Below, one piece after another: positions 56,983-64,000 of a DNA stretch of 64,000 nt. The position numbers and the translations under genes are program-made. Position 1 is the stretch's first letter. Each line of letters begins with the position of its first letter. Source of the DNA: JAEMQF01 sp963775015 (GTDB taxonomy: Bacteria; Pseudomonadota; Gammaproteobacteria; Burkholderiales; Burkholderiaceae_C); assembly GCA_963775015.1 (NCBI GenBank), contig CAVZHI010000005.1, forward strand, positions 1 through 64,000. Reading direction: 5' to 3'. Under the pieces are notes generated by a model. The model did no database searches. It had not been told where the DNA came from and saw only the letters and a list, made by a program, of their open reading frames with translations.

Positions 56983-57774
56983 ATGACAGCCAGTTCAACC
57001 ATTCGCATCGAGATGCAAGACGGCCTGGCCGTCGTCAACCTGGCGCAAGCCGCACGCGGCAATCCGATCGACGGCGATTTTGCGCGCGACTTCAAGCAGC
57101 TCGCCGCCGACCTGTGGGACGCTCCCGGCCTGCGCGGCGTGCTGCTGCGCGCCGACGGCGCCAACTTCAGCTACGGCGGCGACCTGAAGAGCTTCTTCCC
57201 GGTGCGCGACAAGCTCGGCCCCCTGGTGCGCGAGTGGACCGGCAACCTGCACATGGGCCTGCAGCGCTTCTGGCAGTTGAAGGTGCCGGTCGTGACCGCC
57301 GTGCAAGGCTTCGCGATGGGCGGCGGCGTCGCGCTCGTCGCGGGCTGCGACGTCGTGCTCGCCGGCGAATCGGCGCGCTTCGGCTCGGCGTTTGCGCAAC
57401 TCGGTTTCAGCTGCGACTCGGGTTCGAGCGCGACGCTCACAGCGCGCATGGGCCCGGCGCGCGCGAAGCGTTTTGTCATGCTCGCCGAAGTGCTGACGAG
57501 CGCGCAGGCGCTGCAGGCCGGGCTGGCGGACCAGGTGGTCGCCGACGACAAACTGCAGGACGAAGCGCTCGCTCTCGCGCGCCGCCTCTCCGACGGGCCG
57601 ACCGTCGCCTACGGTGAAATCAAGCGCCTGTTCCTGCGCGCTGCGGGCGACCAGCTCGCGGCTCAGCTCGAAGACGAAGCGCTGACGCTGGCGCGAGTCT
57701 CGGCGACCGCCGATGCTCAAGAAGGCATCGCGGCGATGGTCGAGCGGCGCAAACCCGTGTTCCGCGGCCGATGA
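56983..57774 (+). CDS. Enoyl-CoA hydratase/isomerase family protein
   Basis: Crotonase-fold protein of 263 residues. It shows RGVLLRADGANFSYGGDLKS (oxyanion hole), AVQGFAMGGGVALVAGCDV and a RFGSAFAQLGFSCDSGSSAT segment. The Glu pair typical of enoyl-CoA hydratase is not clear, so an isomerase is possible. The ATG at 56983 is used because conserved sequence begins soon after. Its stop overlaps the next hydratase (ATGA). Confidence 0.85.
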   Translation: MTASSTIRIEMQDGLAVVNLAQAARGNPIDGDFARDFKQLAADLWDAPGLRGVLLRADGANFSYGGDLKSFFPVRDKLGPLVREWTGNLHMGLQRFWQLKVPVVTAVQGFAMGGGVALVAGCDVVLAGESARFGSAFAQLGFSCDSGSSATLTARMGPARAKRFVMLAEVLTSAQALQAGLADQVVADDKLQDEALALARRLSDGPTVAYGEIKRLFLRAAGDQLAAQLEDEALTLARVSATADAQEGIAAMVERRKPVFRGR

Positions 57775-58547
57775 GCGCGGCTGCGTATGAAACCATCCTC
57801 GTCGAGCGCAGCGACGAGGGCTTCGCGACGCTGGTGCTGAACCGCCCCGACAAGCTGAACGCGCTGTCGACGCGGATGCGCAGCGAAATCAGCGACGCGG
57901 TCGATGTGCTCGAGGCCGACCCGCGGGTGCGCGTCCTGATCCTCACCGGTGCCGGCCGCGCGTTCACTGCGGGGCTCGATCTCGACGAGCCCATGGCTGA
58001 CGCGCAGACGAGCGCCGCCGTCGATGCGCATGAAAACGATCCCGTAGCCGCTTTGCTGCGTTTCAGCGGCCCGGTGATCGGCGCGATCAACGGCCTGGCG
58101 GTCACCGGCGGCCTGGAAATTTCGCTCGCGTGCGACATCCTGATCGCCGCCAGCGACGCGCGTTTTGCCGACACGCACGCCAAGGTCGGCCTGTTGCCCG
58201 GCTGGGGCGGATCGGTGCGCCTGGCGCGCCTGGTGGGCCTGAACCGCGCCAAGGAACTCGCGCTCACCGGGCGTTTCCTCGGCGCCAATGAAGCGCTCGC
58301 CTGGGGCCTCGTGAATCACGTCGTTCCCGCGACCGAACTGCGCGCCAAGACCGAAGCGCTGGCACGCCAGATGCTCGCCAATGTGCCGGGCACCTTGCGC
58401 GCCTACAAACGCCTGCTCGACGACGAAGCGCTGCTGCCCTTCAACGAAGCGCTGGCGCTGGAGCGCTCGACTTCGGTGGCGAACAATCGCCTCGTCACGC
58501 GCGATGCGCTAATTGCGCGGCTCGACCAGTTGCGCCGGCGCCAGTGA
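57771..58547 (+). CDS. Enoyl-CoA hydratase family protein
   Basis: Crotonase-fold protein of 258 residues. Typical segments are FATLVLNRPDKLNALSTRMR, AGRAFTAGLDLDEPMA, AINGLAVTGGLEISLACDIL and FADTHAKVGLLPGWGGSVRL. The latter contains the usual G-x-x-P-G-x-G-G pattern of hydratases. Together with the overlapping upstream hydratase it forms a small operon governed by site D. It is convergent with the TRAP permease gene. Confidence 0.88.
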   Translation: MSAAAYETILVERSDEGFATLVLNRPDKLNALSTRMRSEISDAVDVLEADPRVRVLILTGAGRAFTAGLDLDEPMADAQTSAAVDAHENDPVAALLRFSGPVIGAINGLAVTGGLEISLACDILIAASDARFADTHAKVGLLPGWGGSVRLARLVGLNRAKELALTGRFLGANEALAWGLVNHVVPATELRAKTEALARQMLANVPGTLRAYKRLLDDEALLPFNEALALERSTSVANNRLVTRDALIARLDQLRRRQ

Positions 58548-58579
58548 GGCGCCGTTGACGCGGCGTTGCTCGCCGCGCG

Positions 58580-59873
58580 CTACCCGGCCTTGCCGAAGAA
58601 GCGTGGCACGGCGAGCACGAAGTCGGCCCAGTAGGTGATCACGAGCAAGGTGAAGAACAGCGGGATGTAGAACGGCAGCACGGCGCGCGAGATTTGCGCG
58701 AGGCTGATCTTGGCGATGTCCATCATGATGAACAGGATCACGCCGAACGGCGGGGTCAGCGTGCCGATCAGCAGGTTCACGACGATGATGATGCCGAAGT
58801 GCACCGGGTCGATGCCCAGCGCGACGATCGTCGGGAACAGCGTCGGCGTGGCGATCAGCAGGATCGCCGTCGTTTCCATGAAGCAGCCGACGATGAGCAG
58901 CGCGACGTTGATGATCGCGAGGATCACGAACTTGTTGTCGGAGATCGACATCATCAGCGCGGCGAGCTTCATCGGCGCCTGCGACGTCGCGACGATCCAG
59001 CCGAACGGCACGGCGCAGGCGATGATGAAGATCAGCACGCCGCAGGTGACGAACGTGTCGCGGCACGGCCTCGAGCAGGTCGCTGCACCGTCAGTTCACG
59101 CTGCACGAAGCCGAGCGCTGCGGCGTAGACCACCGTCAGCGCGCCGAGCTCGGTGGGCGTGGCCACGCCGGCGAGCAGGCCCACGGTCAGCAGGATCGGT
59201 GCGGCGAGTGCCGGCAACGCACGCACGAAGGTGCGGCCCAGGCGCGGAAACGACATCGGCTTGGGTGGGCGGCGCGACGACACGACCCGTGCGCACCAGC
59301 CAGTAGATCATCGCCATCAGCGCGCCGCCCATCAGGATGCCCGGCAGGAATCCGGCGAGGAACAGATCGGCGACCGACACCTGCACCATCACGGCGTACA
59401 CAACCATGATGACGGACGGCGGGATGATCGGGCCGATGATCGCCGAGGCGGCGCTCACTGCGGCCGCGAACGCGGCGTCGAAACCCTCCTCGCGCATCGC
59501 CTTGACTTCGACCACGCCCAGCCCCGCGGCATCGGCCTGGGCGACGCCGCTCATGCCGGCGAAGATCATGCTGGCGACGACGTTCACATGCGCCAGTCCG
59601 CCGCGGATGTGGCCGACCAGCGCGCCGGCGAAATCGAAGATGCGGTTCGGCGATGCCGGCGCGGTTGAGCAGGTGGCCGGCGAGAACGAACAGCGGAATC
59701 GCGATCAGCACGAAGCTGTCCAGCCCGGTGCCCATGCGCTGCACGACGATCGACAGCGGAATCGGCTGCGTGAAAGTGATCGTGACGATCGACGCCAGGC
59801 CCATCGCGAACGCCACCGGCACCTCGAGCACGACCAGCAGCGCGAACAGGCCGAACAGGACCCACAGCGTCAT
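58580..59873 (-). CDS. dctM: TRAP transporter large permease DctM-like (three frameshifts)
   Basis: About 431 codons, the normal DctM length. Membrane segments include LVVLEVPVAFAMGLASIVTI, the DSFVLIAIPLFVLAGHLLNR block, PIIPPSVIMVVYAVMVQVSV and GTLTPPFGVILFIMMDIAK. Breaks fall near 59650, 59275 and 59065. It overlaps the small-permease gene by four bases. Energised by an ion gradient, it imports the ligand of the DctP-like protein, probably an organic acid. Confidence 0.85.
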
Positions 59874-60402
59874 GGGATCACGACGCCGTGCAGCGACAGC
59901 TTGCGGCGCCGCCCGAGCAGCACGGGCACATCAACCAGCAACAGGTAGACCGCGGTGAGCGCCATCGACGCCGCCGACAGCGTGAGCGGCAGCGAATAGA
60001 ACCAGCTGCGCGGCAGTTCGATCGGCAGCGAGATCGTGTTCGAGCGGCCCTCGACGCCCATCACCTTCGTTCCCTGGACCACCAGCACGACGAGCGTGCC
60101 GAGCACGAGCGCCCAGACCAGCATGCGCAGCGCCGCCGCGGCGCGCGGCGGCAGGTGGCTGCCGAAGGTGGCGATCAGGATGTGCCGGCCCTGTTTCAGG
60201 CCCGAGGCTGGCGCCGACGAACGCCATCCAGATGAACGCGTAGGTGGCGGTTTCCTCGACCCAGGCGATCGGCCGGCCGAGCGCATAGCGCGTGAAGACC
60301 TGGACCGTGATGGACGGTGACGATGAGCGCGATCAGCGCCATGCCGAGACCCGCTCGATCGCGCCGATGCGCTCGAGCAGGCGCCTGTAGCGCGTCGAGC
60401 AT
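59870..60402 (-). CDS. dctQ: TRAP transporter small permease DctQ-like (multiple frameshifts)
   Basis: About 177 codons. The recognisable pieces are an N-terminal LERIGAIERVSA, a GMALIALIVTV helix, then GRHILIATFGSHLPPRAAAA and the last hydrophobic segment ALTAVYLLLVDVPVLLG. At least three frame changes interrupt the first half. Position between DctP and DctM genes supports the assignment. ATG at 60400-60402. Confidence 0.75.
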
Positions 60403-60407
60403 GCGGC

Positions 60408-61387
60408 TAGAGCTTCTGGATCTGGTCCCACAGGCCGGGCGCCCAGGCGCCGTCCTTTTCCATCTTCGCCACGCCGTCCTTGGCGCGCTGCTGGATCGGC
60501 GCCTTGTCGATGGTCGTGACCTTCGCGCCTTCGGCGGCCATCTTGCGCACCACGTCCTCGGTCTCCAGCTGCGCCGATCTTGCGCGTGTTCTGCACCGCT
60601 TCCAGCGCGCAGTCGGCGAGCAGCTTCTGCATGTCCGGCGGCAGCGCCGAAAACGCCTTGTCGTTGACCGTGATGTGCGCCGACGACATCAGGTGGTCGG
60701 TGCGGATCACGTTCGTCGCGGCCTCGTGGAACTTGGCGGAGTAGGCCGACGAGATCGGCCCTTCGGCGGCCTCGACGACGCCGGTCTTCAGGCCCAGGTA
60801 GATCTCGCCCCAGGCCAGGCGCGACGGCCGCGTGCCGAGCGTCTCCCAGAGCGTCAGGTAGGTCTTGATCTCGGGCACGCGCATCTTCACGCCGTTCAGG
60901 TCGGCGAGGGTGCCGACCGGCTTCTTCGAGAACAGGATGCGCGGCTGCGTCGGCGCCGCGGCGAGGATGCGCAGGCCCTGCTCCTTGCGCAGCTTCTCGG
61001 CCATCGCGGCGTAGGTCGGGCTGTCGAGGAACTTCTGCATGTGGTCGGCGTCGCGGAACGTGAAGCCCCAGGCGAGGATCGCGTAGTCCTTGACCCAGTT
61101 GGCGTACCAGTCGAGCACGTCGCCGTAGATGTGCACCGAGCCCTGCATCATCTGCTCGATCACCTGCACGTCGCTGCCGAGCTGTTCGCCCTGGATGAAG
61201 TTCACCTTGAGCTTGTTCGCCGCCTTGTCGTTGACGCAGGCGGTGAAGCGCAGGTTCTGCCGGTCCAGGATCGAGCCGAGCGCGTCGGAGCCGCCGAAGC
61301 GTGAGCACGGTCTGGGCCTGCGCCGGTGCGGCCAGACAGAAAGCAGGCAGCGAGCAGGGCTGAAAGGGACGTCGTGGTCTTCATCAT
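60408..61387 (-). CDS. dctP: TRAP transporter substrate-binding protein DctP-like (frameshifts near 61310 and 60580)
   Basis: About 326 codons. A signal peptide (TTTSLSALLAACFLSG) precedes KLKVNFIQGEQLGSDVQVIE, then GLRILAAAPTQPRILFSKKP and the ligand-contact LADLNGVKMRVPEIKTYLTL with the conserved Arg in MRVPE. The first break is just after the signal peptide, the second near 60580; the protein ends in QIQKL. ATG at 61385-61387 with GGAG before it. It binds the imported acid. Confidence 0.82.
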
Positions 61388-61404
61388 GTGGTCTCCTCGG
61401 TGGT

Positions 61405-62303
61405 TCAGGTGGGCCGGGCAGCCGCTGCCGGCGCCGGTTCTTCGAAGTAACGCCGCTGCAGCGCGGTCTGGTTTTCGTAGATCGAACCCTGATTCTTTGC
61501 CGGCGGCAGCGGCATGCGGATCGGGCAGTCGACCGTGCGCGGCACGACGCTGGGCGCGCCGACCAGCAGGCGGCAGTTGAACTCGTCCCAGTCGGGAATG
61601 CCCAGCAGGGGGAAGGCGTCGGCCGCGGCGAATTCATAGAGCAGCAGGTTGCGCGACTTCGTCGAGCGGTTCTGCGCCGAGCCGTGCACGGCGCGCACAT
61701 GGTGGAACGAGCACGAGCCGGCCGGCGCGATGAGCGCAACGGCGGCAGCGAAGTCCAGGCCGTCGCGCGACGGTTCCATCGCGCCGCAGAAGTAGCCGTC
61801 GGCGCCGTGGTGGTCGAAGGTGGGCCCGCGGTGGCTGCCCGGCAGCACCAGCACCGGGCCGTTCTCCGCGGTCGCGTCGTCGAGCAGCACGCCCACGGCG
61901 AGCAGGTCGTCGTTGGTGTGCGGGTAAAAAGCCCAGTCCTGGTGCCACTCGACGGGCGAGCCGTACTCGGGCGCCTTGAGGTTCAGCTTGGAGCCGTGCA
62001 GGCGCACGCCGCTCGGCCCGAGCAGCGCACTCAACACCGCCAGCAGTTGCGGCGAGCGCATGAACTCGGCAAACACCGGGTGCACGAGGTGCGGCTTCTT
62101 GATGCGCCGAACGCGCGGCTGCGCTGCGCAGTGGGTCGGCTCGAGGTCGTAGACGTCGTCGTGTGTCGACACGCTGCGCGATGTTCGATCAACTCGGCGA
62201 GCACCTGCTTCATGCGCTGGCGCGTCGCGTCGTCGAGCAGGCCTGGCACGACGATGTAGCCGTCGCGCTTGTAGCGTTCCAAGGTGTCGCGATTCGGGGT
62301 CAC
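61405..62303 (-). CDS. Phytanoyl-CoA dioxygenase (PhyH) family protein (frameshift near 62170)
   Basis: About 299 codons. An Fe(II)/2-oxoglutarate oxygenase core is visible: the HxD pair in VEWHQDWAFYPHTND, the distal His in RAVHGSAQNRSTKSRN and the Arg after it. The N-terminus TLERYKRDGYIVVPGLLDDA is the usual PhyH start; a break near 62170 separates it from the body. The GTG at 62301-62303 is the likely start. It lies between the TRAP operon and the acyl-CoA ligase and probably hydroxylates an acyl-CoA. Confidence 0.82.
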
Positions 62304-62362
62304 GTCGATCGGCCTCCAAGGAGTTGCGTGCGGGTGCTTGATGGTAGCGCCAGCGTCACGCG

Positions 62363-63933
62363 TCAGATCTTCTTGTCCCTGCCGGCCCAGTACGGGTCGC
62401 GCAGCACGTTCTTGCGCACCTTGCCCACCGCCGTCACCGGCAGCGCCTCGGCACGGAACTCGATGCTGCGCGGGCATTTGTAGCCGCCGATCTGGGCCCG
62501 GCAGTGCGCGATCAGCTCGTCCGCTGTCGCGCCTCACGCCGTCCTTCAGCACGATCACCGCGTGCACGCTCTCGCCCCACTGCTCGCTCGGGATGCCGAT
62601 CACCGCCGCTTCGCGCACCGCGGGGTGCGTGAAGAGGGCACGTTCGACTTCGATCGAGTACACGTTCTCGCCGCCGCTGACGATCATGTCCTTGATCCGG
62701 TCCGCGACGTACAGGTAGCCGTCTTCGTCGAGGATTCCGGCGTCGCCGGTGTGCATCCAGCCGTCCTTCAGCGCGGCGGCAGTGGCCTGCGGGTTGTTCA
62801 GGTAGCCGAGCATGAGCATGTTGCTGCGCACGATGATTTCGCCGAGTTCACCGGTCGGCGCCGGGCTGCCGTCGGGCCAGAATCACCAGCACCTCGTTGC
62901 CGAGCGCCGCCTGGCCCGCCGAACGCAGCCGCGCCGCCTTCGGACCTGAGGTGAGGTGGTCGCGCCAGCGCAGCATGGTCGCGAAGCCGCCCGTCTCCGT
63001 CATGCCGAACACCTGATAGAAGTGCAGCTGCGGGAGCTTCTGCATCGCGAGTTTCATCAGCGCCTCGGGCATCGGCGAGCCGCCGTAGACGCAGGTTTTC
63101 AGGCTCGTGAGGTCGTAGCGCTCGAAATCCGGGTGGTTGATGAGCATGTTGATCATCGTCGGCACGAGCACGGCGTTCGTCGCCTTGTGCTCGGAAACCG
63201 CCTGCATCAGCGGCACCGGGTCGAACTTGGGTTGCAGCACATGCGTTCCGCCCGACATCGTGATGTAGAGCAGCGCGCTCGCGCCGGCGAAGTGGAAGAA
63301 CCCGGCGACGTAGACGAAGCTCAGGTCTTCGATGCTCGGGCAGGATTGCGAGGTAGGAAATCGTCGCGACGAACAGGCCGCGGTGCGACATCATCACACC
63401 CTTCGGGTGCGCCGTCGTTCCGCCGGTGTAGAAAACGACCCAGAGGTCTTCGCCGTGGCGGTTCGCGTCCGCCATCGCTTCGTTCGCGTCCACCAGCGCC
63501 TCGTACCGAGCATGCCCGCAGGCGTGGCGCGTTCGCCCATGTAGACGAGCGCCTTCACCCACGCGAGCTGCTGCTGCAGCGCGCGCGCCTGATCGACAAA
63601 CGCGTCGTCAACAAAAAGCACCGACGCCTTCGAGTCGGTGAGTGCGTAGGCGTTTTCCGCGACCGACCAGCGGATGTTGAGCGGCGCGAACGCGCCACCG
63701 GCCCAGGGCACGGCGAAGAAGAGTTCGACATAACGGTCGGAATTCATCGCCAGCGCAGCGACGAAGGCGCCGTCGCGAATGCCGAAGCCGCGCAGCGCAG
63801 CGGCCAGGCGCGGCACGCGCGCGCCGATCTCCGCCCAAGTGCGGCGGCGCTCGCCCGAGATCGTCGCAATGCGCTGCGGCTGGCACGCCACCGCCTGCGT
63901 CAACATCCGCGTGCCCTGCATGTGCCGCACCAC
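62363..63933 (-). CDS. AMP-forming acyl-CoA synthetase (four or more frameshifts)
   Basis: About 523 codons, normal for the family. The AMP-binding motif is VVFYTGGTTAHPKGVMMSH; the adenylate-contact YQVFGMTETGGFATM and the hinge GWMHTGDAGILDEDGYLYV then DRIKDMIVSGGENVYS follow. The C-terminal catalytic Lys region is VRKNVLRDPYW. Breaks are near 63500, 63345, 62885 and 62530. It activates a fatty or ring acid to its CoA ester, the expected entry step of the island. Operator site E lies about 29 bases upstream. Confidence 0.85.
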
Positions 63934-63961
63934 CTCGAGGTCGTTCCGATGGACCGAGACC

Positions 63962-63975
63962 GTACGGTAGCGAAT
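63962..63975. promoter_or_regulatory. Operator-like palindrome, site E
   Basis: GTACGGTAGCGAAT matches site A in 13 of 14 positions and lies upstream of the acyl-CoA synthetase gene. What lies on the other side is beyond the window. Confidence 0.65.
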
Positions 63976-64000
63976 GACATGGGCGTGTGTCTCGGGGCTT

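Noticed and set aside
1..64000. tRNA or rRNA genes
   Set aside because: No cloverleaf with a TTCGA-type loop or rRNA core sequence was recognised by eye; a covariance-model scan would settle it.

Overview
The window is GC-rich DNA whose gene content points to a betaproteobacterium of the order Burkholderiales. The evidence is several orphan periplasmic binding proteins of the Bug/TctC and TrpX-like families, many acyl-CoA dehydrogenases, and TRAP and branched-chain-type ABC importers. No rRNA, tRNA or CRISPR array was seen. At least 25 genes carry one or more apparent frameshifts. Their translations stay family-like on both sides of each break, so indel errors in the assembly are more likely than mass gene decay. 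Frameshifted genes are given as whole spans with the break noted.

Region 1 (1-5.1 kb, minus strand) is a tandem amidase/binding-protein array. One copy is rearranged, so that a truncated binding protein abuts a truncated amidase. The remnant of an oligopeptide ABC ATPase lies upstream.

Region 2 (5.2-24 kb) is a mixed set: a dialkylglycine decarboxylase-like aminotransferase, two orphan binding proteins, an FMN alpha-hydroxyacid oxidase, a MazF-type toxin pair, a 2-hydroxyacid dehydrogenase, three glutathione transferases, a class C beta-lactamase-like hydrolase, an IS66-like remnant beside a ParE/Phd-type pair, a metallo-hydrolase, a PDZ protein and an M48 protease lipoprotein.

Region 3 (24-30 kb) holds a DNA-repair-like operon (small protein, PD-(D/E)XK-like protein, Rad3/DinG-like helicase with nuclease domain), an SDR and a Bug protein.

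Region 4 (30-64 kb) is a large acyl-CoA catabolism island: MaoC hydratase and alcohol dehydrogenase; two SDRs and an EamA exporter; biotin carboxylase, enoyl-CoA hydratase and an ACAD11-like dehydrogenase; ACAD with kinase-like phosphotransferase and nitroreductase; ACAD, SDR, phosphotransferase and a small protein; a Liv-type ABC importer; a sterol-desaturase-like protein and a DUF7064/7065-like protein; two enoyl-CoA hydratases; a TRAP importer, PhyH oxygenase and acyl-CoA ligase. Five intergenic sites share the pattern GTACG-N4-CGTAC and sit in front of these operons, so the island may be one regulon. The recurring dehydrogenase/phosphotransferase/SDR sets resemble the phosphorylation-dependent 4-hydroxyacyl-CoA route (LvaABCD, ACAD10/11). 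The regulator and the true substrate are not visible here.

Five REPIN-like double palindromes are dispersed through the window. One of them forms the C-terminus of the helicase.
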